Positions 12,292 through 24,081 of a stretch of 64,000 nt of DNA are shown here, piece by piece. Every line of letters begins with the position of its first letter. The stretch's first letter is position 1. The stretch lies in contig NC_060112.1 of NCBI RefSeq assembly GCF_021155765.1, positions 22,718,501 to 22,782,500 on the forward strand, read 5' to 3'. The notes beneath the pieces were generated by a model that was not told where the DNA came from, made no database searches, and worked only from the letters and a program-made list of their open reading frames with translations. Source of the DNA: Diprion similis (lineage: Eukaryota; Arthropoda; Insecta; Hymenoptera; Diprionidae). The position numbers and the translations under genes are program-made.

Positions 12292-13132
12292 TTTATCGAG
12301 TTATAATTATTTATAATATACTAATATTGTCAGTAACTAATACATTAATATATTATATATATCATAATAATTTCAATAGCAAAATTTTCGAATAGACTTA
12401 ATTCTGTTTTAGTATTTATAATGACTGATCTATTGAGAATAATGCAATTTAATACCATGTGCCAGATCAGGTCATAGTTTTCTTGTCGCTGAGAGATGTC
12501 CAAAGCGCAAAAAAATGTCGAATTTATTTCTCTTGCGTATTATATAATTATATTATATTATAAATATTTCTTGTATAAAATATATTGCTTAGTTTTTCGA
12601 TTTAAAAAAAAATTGAAAATTTCTACACTCTACACGCACTTCTGCGTAGTTCAAATTTTGTCGCAACCGTCGAAAGATTGAAATTATCTAAAAAAATAAC
12701 TACTTTCATCATGCTAGTAAACAATATCGCAATTCAAACGCTGTAGCCAACGAATTAACGAATTGGGCGATCATAGCCAGCCGAATAGATATTGAGTCGC
12801 TACAACTGAACATTGGTTGATATGATTGAAATTTTTTAGAAGTAAATATGTTAATGATCAAATCAATTAACGTTTAATTAGAGCGGCTAAATATTTGTCT
12901 ATCCGCCTGTTATCGCCGATTTAGTTCATATAACAGTTTTTTCTGTGCATGATGAAGCTCAAATTCAAAAAATTATTCGACGAATACCCGCAGGTAACAT
13001 ATAATATTTTACCGAAGAAGTTTATCGTACAAGTATCTTTGGGTTATAAGGATATTCAGAACACGATATATCACGTATAAATATATACTGTATTTTCATA
13101 AAATGTAATTTTTATTTCAATAACATGTATAG

Positions 13133-13160
13133 ATATACATACATACATACATACATACAG

Positions 13161-13204
<44 letters not shown>
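13133..13204. repeat. (ACAT)n / (AT)n microsatellite
   Basis: Direct reading: tetranucleotide ACAT repeats pass into an AT dinucleotide run of about 19 units. Nothing suggests a function. Confidence 0.9.
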
Positions 13205-13208
<4 letters not shown>

Positions 13209-14425
13209 AATAATTGTATGTATGTATAATTGTATATATATATATGTCTATTCATTTATGTATTCGTATATTCGTACTCAAAAAAAATATGTATATACAT
13301 TGATTTTTCAGAGTTATCACAGTCTTCAGGTACAGGTTTAGCTTGGATTTCCTGCAAATAAAAAAAATATTTATAAACATTGATTATGGAACATTTGATC
13401 AACAGTCACGTCAGTGGGAAATCAATTTTCTGAATAAATAAGTGAGTAAAGTCATTGGGAAAGTTTTTATAGAGAATCTGTATTTTATATCTTATGAACA
13501 AGTCAGTTACAGTCATGTAATTTGTAAAATGTATCTATCGTATGTAGCATATGATCGTAAGTAGAAAATTCAACCGCGCTCAACGTTGCGATTACAAGCT
13601 TAACTAGATTTTCAATGTTATCAATGTACGGCAAGCACTTCATTAGTCTCGAGTTAATTATATTTAAAAATGCGTAGACACAGTGTCATTCCCTGAAATC
13701 ATACTACTGTTCAATCTGACAAACGGTTTATTGTGGCCTGTCTGCCACCCGATTGGCAATTGCTTGATTGTATTTTTTTTTTTTTGTAAATAGTCCGTAT
13801 ATGTATGTATGCATAAAACTATGTATAATGAATTTTATACATTTTTAATAAAAATTCAATTTTCAATCAGTATTTTGTACATTAAAAATAATTATACGAT
13901 ATACTCTGTCCGGCACACTTATCCGGCACGAGTATTAGTCAAATTCCAATGAAACAATGCGTTATAATTAAATATAAAATATCCACCGCGACGCATTTTG
14001 TAACCAATATATATTACCTCTTCAACTCTTGAAATTTGAAAAAAGGAAAATTCTCGCTGGTGCGATTAACTTGATTACTGGACAAATTTCAATATACGAT
14101 ACACTGTGTGCGTATCAAGCATATCAAAAGACAAAACAAAAACTTCATTGCAACGACGTTTGGCCAATGTACGTACCGTACTTCGTAATAATTTTCAGTA
14201 AAGTAAGACGATTTTCAATATTAATATTAAATGGTTGAAATTGGGCCTGAATAAGAGTACACAGGTATAAATAACATATTGAAAGACGGATTTGGACGAA
14301 AAAAAAAAGATTGTAACACTAAAATTTTTTCAAATCTGTTGCTGATTGTTTCTGTTAAGTAGATGTAAAATATTAAATACAACGATGAATAAAAACACAC
14401 ACATTAACTTGCAAACACTCATGTA

Positions 14426-14530
14426 CCCCCCCCCCCCCCCCCCCTTTCTGGTGTCACTATAAATTAATATTATGCCGTTTGTCTATGTCAATTCAGTGAA
14501 ATCAACTTTGTTCTACTCTAGAAAACAAAA

Positions 14531-14566
<36 letters not shown>
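14426..14566. repeat. C19 homopolymer and (AT)n(GT)n microsatellite
   Basis: A run of 19 C at 14426-14444, then about 11 AT units followed directly by 8 GT units ending near 14566. Homopolymer lengths in assemblies are often inexact. Confidence 0.85.
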
Positions 14567-14970
14567 AAATAAATATACATCACTGCTTGCACAGGCCTAC
14601 TCGGAGTTATAGTATCGAATAAACTGAGCAAAGTGTAGTAATAAGTATGGATAAGTAAAGTAACGTTAGTTTTCAGTAACGTTTGAGTTTTCCAACGTAA
14701 GCGATTGTATAAAAGTAGGTTGAAGTAGTTTCCTTGGCTGCAGGCCCGACGTGGTCAGTGTGTCTTAAAATTCGTCTCATTTGTGGCGTGCGTCCAGCTT
14801 GTGTATACCAGTCAGTCTGTGGAGACAAATACAAACATTACATATTTTTTTTCGCTGCCAAGATATAACAACGTCCGACAATATTTACGAGGGTACAAAA
14901 AAGAAATTCGCAAACGTGCGTTGCTTCGGTCTCGGTGCAATTTGCTACTTACGCGTTGTGTACAGCGTCT

Positions 14971-17900
14971 TCAATTTTCATCTTCGTCCATTCGAAGACG
15001 TTTTCGCCGATCGTCGCCTACGTTCCTCTCCTCAGCTTCCAACACCTTCAAACGTGATCCGCAGATCTCTTGTCCGTGCAGTGTCTACAATTAAACATTA
15101 AACTACCTTCGTAGAAAATTTCCCGTTCATAAAATTAAATGGTAGATTTATAACGAAAGAAAGGCACTATGAGGCAAATGCAAAGCTCTTCAGAAAACAA
15201 CGAATTGATCCAGAAAAATTAACGCGTACAGGTCAACATCATTTCTGTTGAAAAACGATTTAACCACAAGTCTTAGAATTATCATTTCACGACATTACAA
15301 TACCATTATCGTGATTAGAAAATTAATGAACTGACCTTAATAGCTTTGTCCGCGCTTTCGGCAGACGCATATTTGGCGTATCCGCAATTTTTTCCAGGAA
15401 GCATATACACATCTATCAAGTTCCCAAATCTACAAAAAGCATCTTTCATAGCGTAGATTGGAGGCACAGGTGGTCCACACACGATGAAACATCGCTTAGC
15501 AATTTCTGCATCGATACTAGCCATTGGTTCAACTGGTGGAAGTTTTATATTTACTGTATGTTCCAAACCTGTAACCAACGGACAAACACCTGTTTCGTGC
15601 GATAAAAGTCGTATTAAAAACAATACTTTGACACTTGGCAACTTAAAGTAATCTTAATATAGAAAATGGAAAGTAAAACGTCTACAGACTGTCGACTTTG
15701 ATCTCACATCACATATTCATTCACAATGAAACCTGGGCCCATTCAAAATGTGACGTGTTTTTAGCTAGACACTAATTTGTATCATTTGAACCAACAATAA
15801 TCATATGAATATTAATGAAAAAGCAGTAATTTTACAAAGCTAACATTAGTTTCTGATATCAAGTGTTTTGAATGTGAATTACTAAGCAATCAATGATCAT
15901 AAAACTCTATTTGAACTAGGTTTAAAATTCGTGGGATTCAATACTTACTTGGTGCCGTAAGACCAGCAGCTTGAATCAATGATGTAGCTTGGGCAATAGT
16001 TTCAGCCAAGTGAGCTAAATCTGTTCTTGTGCCAGCTATACCAGACGAATTGGAGGTGCCAGGTTTAGCTGTACTTCTCTGAGGACTTCCGCCAGTCACA
16101 TCAGGTTTCACAATCATTCTGTGACCGGGAGGATATTCAAAACCGTGAAACTTTTCCCTAGCATAAGCAGCGGCGCTGGAATTTGAGTAAACTACCGTAG
16201 CTTGCCCTCGCGGCATTCGATATCTCATATCCATTTTCAAATGACAGTAATCTAAGCCAGGAACAATGTCGAAAAGTCTCCAAAGCTGGTCTTGGTTTAA
16301 AGCTGGATGCGCTATGACCTGTAACCGAGTATAACCTTCGGCATTCGGATAATTAGTTGCAATCTCCAGGCTGATGCTACTTTTGCCAAAATTACTGGTG
16401 CCGTATCCTCCTCCGTGGCTATCATAGTTTGCAGAAATACCATTGTTATATTTTAAATCGCTATGATCCGGTTTGGGCTTCTTCGGCTCAGCAAAGACAG
16501 CTTTGTACTTTCTGTCACATTCTTCGAACGCCTTCGCAGCACTTGATACTTTTCTGAATTTAACGTAGCCAAAACCTTTCGACTCATTTGTAATCCTGTC
16601 CTTGACTACCGTTACGTAATCAATAGGACCAAATTTCGAAAATTCCTGCTGCAGTTCTCCATCCGTCATTGACTTTGGGAGCACACAAAACAAACGTACC
16701 CACCTCTCCTCCTCGTTCGTTTCTCTGACAGATCCTTGGTCTCGGCTGAAAATACATTATGCAAAATATTATTTTATTGTACCTTATTAAAAATATTGTT
16801 ACAGTTGGATAGTAAATATTTGACTCATTATTCGTCTTGTACATTTCACGATTGAAGAAAAAAATTTTCACATGCTAAAATTCACTTCATGCAGATCCAA
16901 ATTACAGAATTCTTGTAAACTTTCAATATTTTACTTTTGCACGTAATTTTGGAAAAAAAGCATGTGAAATTTTCATGGTAGATAATATCACTTCCAAGTA
17001 GCATATTTTTATCATACTCACTTTGATGCGATCATAACTTTAATCGGTCGACCAACACTTCCCAACATCTTTCCATTCATTTCTTCCAATGCAAAAGCAG
17101 CTTCCGATGTTTTCGAAAACTTAATATATGTGACCCCTACGCAAAGTAACACAATAAGAATATGAAATCATTGCAAGAGAAACATCTCGATAGCTAACTA
17201 TTATTTCAAGGTTGCTCAAACAGATTGTTAAACAATTTTTAGTTGATTGATTCATTCATTATCTCTCTCACTGTCAGATTTTCAGTTATACGTTAATTCA
17301 AAGTTATTGCCTCTATCAAATAAAAGCAAAACTTATAAATAGATCAACATCCAACAGAAAAAATCTCTAAATTTAGTTGTTGAAATGGTGGGTGGAGTAC
17401 AGTAATGAAGATAATTATGCTTATCTGATGAAGGGTTAATTTCTAAGGAAGTAGAGTCATTGACATTGAAAATTCATGTAAGGGTGACACAATTTCATAC
17501 GATCTCTACATTCAGATTATGTATATGCATCTAATTAATTTCAAGTGATGTTTTGCAATTGTTTAATTTCGTAAGACATTGTTTGAGAGGGTGAGTTGCT
17601 TTACAACGATGAGATTACCTTATCAATAAAATCTCCAGGACACGGTAGGGTTGTGCAAGATAAAAAATTCTTATGCAGTGAAAAGCTCCTGATAAAAAGG
17701 TGACACAATGCATAAAGGTTTAGTATTGAATAATTTTGATCAACTGAAACTAGCAAAATACTATGTAATATCACGTGATCAGACCTATATGTGCATATGC
17801 GGTGCATAATTGGGAACTTTGGTGCCGAAATCACCTTGCGTAAGATTTAATTAGCGGAAGTGTTAAAACTGGTTGAAAAGTTTAGAGGCTAGCCACACTG

Positions 17901-18287
17901 GATACTGTAGTTATCGGTAAACGCCGGCGGCATTCGAACAGAAGTTTCCGACAGCATTCAAAACGCAGAACAGTTACGGTGAAAATACTGGCAATGAGAG
18001 GAGAAAATGTGCAATTGGTGAAATGACATGATATGTAAATATAACCGAAGATGAGACGCTAGTGAAAGTTATTGATTTATCCAATTACCCTTGTTTTCCC
18101 CAGTATTTCGATCCTTGACAACCCAAATGTCCTCGATTTTTCCAAACTTTTCAAACGCCTTCCTGAGGTCATCTTCCTCCAAACTTTTGTGGCAGATCAC
18201 AAACAATCTTGAATTCGGTGGGTCGTCGTTCTTCGAACGCGGATCGGACTGAGAATAATACGCCTCGCGGTCCCTGTGATCAGCCAT
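14971..18287 (-). CDS. RBM45: RNA-binding protein 45-like (four RRMs)
   Basis: The orthologue group of RBM45 (Drbp1) are nuclear RNA-binding proteins linked to splicing and neural development. The coding exons on the minus strand are 18089-18287, 17022-17136, 15949-16745, 15336-15589 and 14971-15084, giving 492 aa (human RBM45 is about 475). RRM1 spans ~26-104 (RLFVICHKS, then GVTYIKF), RRM2 ~121-199 (RLFCVLPKS, GFGYVKF), RRM3 ~243-320 and RRM4 ~403-475 (CGYAKYASAES). The tail has a basic cluster RRKRLR that may be a nuclear localisation signal. The last exon has no long open frame of its own; I placed it by phase and by the conserved TLHG...SRLKV ending of RRM4. An in-frame upstream ATG at 18339-18341 exists. 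I prefer the ATG at 18285-18287 because MADHRD directly precedes the conserved part. Confidence 0.93.
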
Positions 18288-19543
18288 TTTACAAGTGAAA
18301 TGTGAATATACTAGCTGGGGCTGCTGTTGCCTGCCTTCCACGCTGCCGACGGGAACTAAAATTCAATTTCAGGGACGGCACACTTAAGGCGACACGTAAC
18401 GGTACAATTTCTGTCGACGCTTGAATACATCAAACGTGATATACCGTCGCTGAGTCTACGACTTCGGCTCGGTATTTTGCCCCCTAAATACCATTCACGC
18501 ATTAAACTGCCCACAGTTTTTACTTCACTTTTATCGTTAACAAAAAACCAAAGATTATTATCACTGACAATCAGTTAAGAGCTGCGGGGTACACGATTTG
18601 CTTGTCACGGTGCTGTGCGCGTCAGGTGCCATCGATTACAGGTGCGTGTAATTTAGGTACCGGTCAGAAACATGCGCAGATATGGAATAATTTATTATAT
18701 GCACTCTAATGAAGGCGATAGAATATACAAGAGCTGTAAAAATTTAATTACTTCTCTCGCGTACCTACTTAGTCAGATTTAATTCTTCAGCTAAAATTTG
18801 CCACATTACAGCCACGGTAAATTATGCTTTGAGCTAGCTTATGAGACTTGTTGCTTTTCTCATAACAAAATTTCGGGATTTAGACTTATACCGTTATTCG
18901 GCGAAATGATTGTGTCAACCGTATGCGCGCAACGGGGCTTATAGGCTGAATACGCAAAAATATTACAGAGTTTAGAAGTAGCAAGAATAAAACAGTTTTA
19001 TTCACTTAAATAACGTTTTGATAAAATTTTTCACTTTCTCCGCTTCCACACGCTGATCTGATTCGCTTTTACTGATTTTTGGACTAAAACTATATTGAAA
19101 ACAAATGTTTCATACATTGATTTGCTGTATTATAATATTATAATTTAAATGACTATCGCGAAATGTACAAACTTATGAAACAACTATAATGTGTATACAT
19201 AATGTGTTCGGAATGTTACAACAGTCTTAAGAGTAACAAACGATACTGTATAAATATTTCCTATGCCAATTATTTATTACTCGAACACCCTATATGTAGC
19301 TGTTAAAATCCAGATTTTATATAAAATGCACTTGATTTGATTTCAGACAAAAAAATAGAAATTTGTATCCTAAAACGATTGCAGACAAATAAAACCACCT
19401 CGTTTCAGCAATCGTAACTGGTGACAAACCCGTATCTGTAAAATGACAGGGAGAATAAAAGCTAACCAGCAATTATCTTGTATGACGAAGAGCCTTCTCT
19501 CTTTTGGAATGAACAACTACCAGCGCTGTTCATAACTTGTTAT
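18288..19543. other. Intergenic: RBM45 5' region to Pgd 3' region
   Basis: Both flanking genes are on the minus strand, so this holds the RBM45 promoter and 5' UTR (moderately CpG-containing near 18340-18480) and the Pgd 3' UTR toward 19543. No further gene is visible. Confidence 0.6.
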
Positions 19544-22405
19544 TTACGCGTCGTAGGTAGATGCAGATACGTTGCCTCCGTGACCCGTCCAGTTTGTATG
19601 AACAAATTTTCCTTCGGCGCCAAGTAGCTCGTAAGTATGAGCTCCGAAGTAATCACGTTGAGCCTGCAGTAAGTTTGCAGGAAGACGCGCCGTTCTAAAC
19701 CCATCGTAAAATGCTAAGGCAGTCGACAGAGCAGGGGTCGGTATTCCGAGGGTTACAGCTGTTGCAACCGTCACCCTAGCACTTGCTTGGCAATCCTTCA
19801 TTGCTTTCGCAAAGAAATCATCGAGCAACAGATTGGTCAGCTTCGGGTTCTTGTCGAAGGCTTGCTTGATGTTCCCCAGAAAGGCGCTGTAATTATAATC
19901 AATAATACAATGATAAGCTCTTTCATACCTTAACTTTCATTCAGGAAGATGATTTTTATTTGAAATTGGATCCAGCCAATTCGTGGCATCTACAGAGGGA
20001 GAGGAAATGAAATAAAGAATTCTCTCACCTTCTAATGATACATCCACCTCTCCACATGAGCGCAATTCCACCGTAATTCAAATTCCAGTTGTGAATTTTA
20101 GCAGCTTCTCTTAGCAGCATGAATCCTTGAGCATACGAAATGATTTTCGAAGCATACAGCGCTTTCCTAAGATGTTCGAGGAACTGCTTTTTATCACCTT
20201 GGTAGAGAGCATTTGGACCCTCCAAAACGGTGCTAGCTTCAATCCTCTCACCTTGGAGCGAGGAAAGACACCTTGCAAACACTGATTCTCCAATTAGTGT
20301 GACAGGAATTCCATAATCCAAGGCAGCAATGGCCGTCCACTTTCCTGTACCCTTTTGCCCAGCTGTGTCTCTAATTCTTTCGAGAAGATAACCCTTCCCA
20401 TCTTTGTACTTCAAGATGTCTCGGGTAATTTCAATTAGGAAAGAATCAAGCACCCCCTTGTTCCACTCGCCAAAAACGTCACTCATTTCCTGTGGGTTAA
20501 GACCAAGTCCATTTCTCATGATGTGATAGGCTTCGCAGATCAGTTGCATGTCCCCGTACTCTATACCGTTGTGAACCATTTTCACAAAGTGTCCAGCCCC
20601 TGTCTCTCCGACCCAATCGCAACATGGCTCACCGTTACTCTTAGCGCAGATCGCCTGAAATATTTGTGTCGCATTAACATTTCGAATTACTATCTCTAAT
20701 ATAGTTTATATTCATAATTTTCTCAGTAGTAACGGCAATACTTTTATGACGAAAAGTCAAGACACTGCATATATACAAATTTTTTTTAGGCAATTCCGAC
20801 CTATAATTAAAGCAATATCTATTCACCTAGCCTTTGATTGGCAATTACCTGGAAAATAGGCTTGATATGAGGCCAGGCTTTAGGGTTGCCACCTGGCATG
20901 AGAGATGGCCCATACCTGGCCCCATCTTCTCCTCCACTAACACCACTGCCAACGAAGAGGAGCCCCTTCTTCTCCAGTTCCTCGGTACGCCTTTGAGTAT
21001 CTTGATATTCAGAATTACCACCGTCAATGATGATGTCTCCCGTTGACAAGAGTGGCACCAGTTTATCTATAAATCCATCGACAGCTGGACCAGCTGGAAA
21101 TAGAATACAAGTGTAACATGTTGTATTAGCTGTATTAACTGTTATGTGCTGAAGGCTCTGAGGTTGTAGCAGATATTTTTTCTCGCAATTTAATATTTCA
21201 TAGAGTTTGATTTATACCAAGCAATGTTGAAAGCTGTTTAGAGCTTTATTGTGACAGCTAACGGAACAATGTTGCACGTGCGATTACAATTCAAAGTGTA
21301 TAAGTTTGACCTCGATGAGTATTTTTTGAGAGTTTCAAGTAAACTTATATAACAATCGTGACGTAACTAAAAACATTCTAGCCATCAAGATTACTAAGTA
21401 CATCAGCATTATGATAATTTCAGCTCAATACGAATTGTAAATGTGACTTTGTGACGTCATGTGAATATACGTACACAAAAAACAACATTTCTACGATATC
21501 AAAAATTCAAGTGATTTTTAGCCTCAATTATTATCAGTATTAATGTGGCACTAATGTTTCCGGAACTATGACTGCTGCCTTTATTAGAGGTGGTTATATG
21601 TTCACAATTTTTCGGTCATGATAATAAGATCTGTGAAAAAAGGATACAAACCTTTGACTAACAACATAATACGACGTGGCGATTTTAGCTTGGAAACCAT
21701 TTCCTCCAAACTGAAAGCACCCACTACTTTGGTACCTTTGGCTTCGTTTTCTAAGAACGATTTCACCTTATCTGTCGTACGATTATAAGCACAAACGACA
21801 AAGCCATGGTCGTTCATATTCAGGATAAGGTTTTGTCCCATGACGGCAAGACCAATAAGGGCAATATCAGCCACACTGTAAAAAGATGAGAGTAAAAATT
21901 GAGCATAAACAAAAATTGTACGTTTGTGGTACAGTTCAGCATTCAGTAGGGAATGTAAGAAAATTGGAACTTTGGATAGAAATTTCAAAAAGTAGTGTAA
22001 AACTTATTCATCAAATGATGATAAACAATTTTCATATCATTAGCGAGAATGTCTAATCGTGAGTAGCATTAACATTACATGGCAGATAAATTACAGCATT
22101 CGTCATTGACTGCCCTTGAGGTAACCCGGATATTACAGTGCTGGACTATGACCGACATTTCGGATATACGATTACTTTTTATTACATTTGGAACACGGGG
22201 TTTCGTAATAGCGTAGCGGAAAGTGAACAGGAGCCGTGTTTCTCTGAGCGGAAGGTAAATGTTGCATTAAAGTAGGTCAAACATGTGAAATATCATTATT
22301 GACGCAACACTTATCGACTGCCGCCGGCTATTCGATCATGCACTCTGATTTTCTTTGTCATTATTTGTAGCAGCAAGTTTTAATTGTTACTTACGGCTCT
22401 GTCAT
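19544..22405 (-). CDS. Pgd: 6-phosphogluconate dehydrogenase, decarboxylating
   Basis: This enzyme oxidises 6-phosphogluconate to ribulose-5-phosphate with NADP+ in the cytosolic pentose phosphate pathway. Minus-strand exons are 22395-22405, 21652-21875, 20849-21093, 20029-20654 and 19544-19886, giving 482 aa, close to the human 483. The Rossmann fingerprint GLAVMGQN and the NADP-binding Asn-Arg-Thr (YNRTTDKV) sit at the N-terminus. The family substrate and catalytic segments [23 protein letters not shown] and the C-terminal HTNWTGHGG are intact. The first coding exon is only 11 nt (ATGACAGAGCC, Met-Thr-Glu-Pro), joined to an exon that starts at the Rossmann strand. It is divergent from Arl5, whose ATG is 1.7 kb away. 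All catalytic motifs are present, so it should be active. Confidence 0.96.
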
Positions 22406-24081
22406 GTTGGTAATTCTTCTGTAGAGAGCACGAAACAGGTTAAAGCTCTGCCGAAGCAAGTGTATAACTAGCAACAAGTGGCGTATAAGACGAGCGTCCG
22501 TCGGCCAAAGGACGTCTTGGGTTATGAGCGAATCAAGCCAGAGCCGAGTCAGTAAGTCAGTCAGCCCACCGCGTACGAGCCAATCGGCGAACCAGCGAGG
22601 TCAGCGTTAACTTTCAATTATCTCACCGTTTAACTATCGAGCCACGATTTATGAGAGTGATTACGCCATCCGTTCCTATCAAAAATCACTACCAAGTAAA
22701 ATTTGAAAGTCACGCACCCACCACAATTACGTCCATCATCGATTAGTTGATGAGACAGAGAGTCGAGAGCACGGTCGAGAGAATTGGAGAGAATCGATCG
22801 CTGGCAGATCTCACGAAGTGCGTGCGATCTTCAGAAATTTATATCATTTCGATTTTACTTGATTCTTCAAAAATTTTATGGAGAATTATCAATTCGTACT
22901 ATACTTTAGGCTTGTAACAGTATATTAAAATTTTGTCAGTTCAATAAATTCTGCGATGTCATCAATGTAAGTCATGCAACTAACATACAGCGACATCTGC
23001 AAACACATTGTCGGCCAAGATCGATATCATAACGCTTTCTTTTTTGTTGCTTTTCACTCGTGATAATATGCCAATGAAATTATCAACACGCAAATTGTGA
23101 ATTTTTTATTTTTTACTTCGGATTTGTACAATCATTTTACTCTGTATATGGTGATTAATCAAGGCAAAAAGTCTATGAGAGAAGTTTTTAAGATTCGAAT
23201 TATCGCCTGGCGTGCTGAGTGACGGCAATCCAGCAACAAATTCGTCGTTTCAATTGTCTACCGCAAGGCGCTACCCACAGTTTATGCATTCAACCATAAT
23301 TCAAGTTCCAATTCTTCGTCAATTTATCATGAAATTTCTATTCCTTTAAAATGTATGAACGCCCTTTTTGTACTCGAGAAATGAGTCATTGAAATGACTC
23401 AAAACGTTATCTCATTCTCACAACATTTATTCTAGGAAAAGTTTCCGTAAATCGAAAACCGGAAGCGGGTTAACCAGATGGTTTATTTCCCCGCGAGAAA
23501 TTCTGCTGGGAGATAAATTTCCGCTAATTAGCCCCGTACGTCAGCCGGGATCATTGGTGTGTAAACGGTACTTCTATGCGACTACTGGTGACTACGTAAC
23601 GCGAGGATTACGCGGGTGAATACATTTCTTGCGTCTGCGCACTGCTGGCAAAGATCGTGGCCACTCAGTGACCAGAAACCTGCGTGACGTCATCGTCCTG
23701 ACTTCTTCCAAAAGCGGACTGGTTGTTCTTTTGGTTCCGGGGAGATACAAGAGAAAGTGCAATATGTCGGGGTTTACTTTAGCCTCGTTGAATTAGAGCA
23801 TACTTGCGTGTTTTTTCACGTTCAACGTCATTCGTATTACCCCTGTTGACATTTGTATACATTTGTGACGTGTTTTCCGACTCAGTAAAATTGAGAAACT
23901 GAGATTAATTCAGTTTTGTCGTGAGAGTCAATCAGAATAGTTGCACATAACCCTGTGAATATGATATGTAACTCAAGATCCGACGCCTCGAAATCTCTAC
24001 TGAACAGTTTACGCGATTGAAAGATAATCGCGGTGTAAATATTGAGTTAATACAAAACCTGCCGCTCAAACCTTGTACAAT
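22406..24081. other. Divergent intergenic region, Pgd / Arl5
   Basis: This includes the Pgd 5' UTR and promoter (relatively GC-rich at about 22440-22620) and the Arl5 upstream region. The 23500-23760 part is also GC-richer and contains a palindromic CRE. No protein-coding gene is visible. Confidence 0.6.
23685..23692. promoter_or_regulatory. Palindromic CRE (TGACGTCA)
   Basis: A perfect 8-bp CRE/ATF bZIP site lies about 390 bp upstream of the Arl5 start codon, in a locally CpG-containing stretch that looks like a promoter. The motif is read directly; binding is inferred. The same octamer also occurs at 21452-21459 in a Pgd intron and at 11265-11272 in RPTP coding sequence, so occurrence alone proves little. 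Confidence 0.35.

Larger units (their letters stand above)
12292..14970. other. Convergent intergenic region, RPTP copy B to RBM45
   Basis: This contains the 3' ends of two convergently transcribed genes and simple repeats: an (ACAT)n/(AT)n tract at about 13133-13204, a T10 run near 13770, a C19 homopolymer at 14426-14444, and (AT)n followed by (GT)n at about 14529-14566. Short ORFs around 12496 and 14029 have no recognisable similarity. I see no gene here. Confidence 0.6.

Noticed and set aside
14655-14700. GTAACGTTAGTTTTCAGTAACGTTT as another copy of the 37479-37684 element
   Set aside because: Only about 10 bases of the terminal repeat match and no opposite arm is found nearby.
18285-18341. 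Upstream ATG at 18341 as the RBM45 start
   Set aside because: The added residues (MEGRQQQPQLVYS...) are not typical of the family; the MADHRD start directly precedes conserved sequence, though the longer form cannot be excluded.
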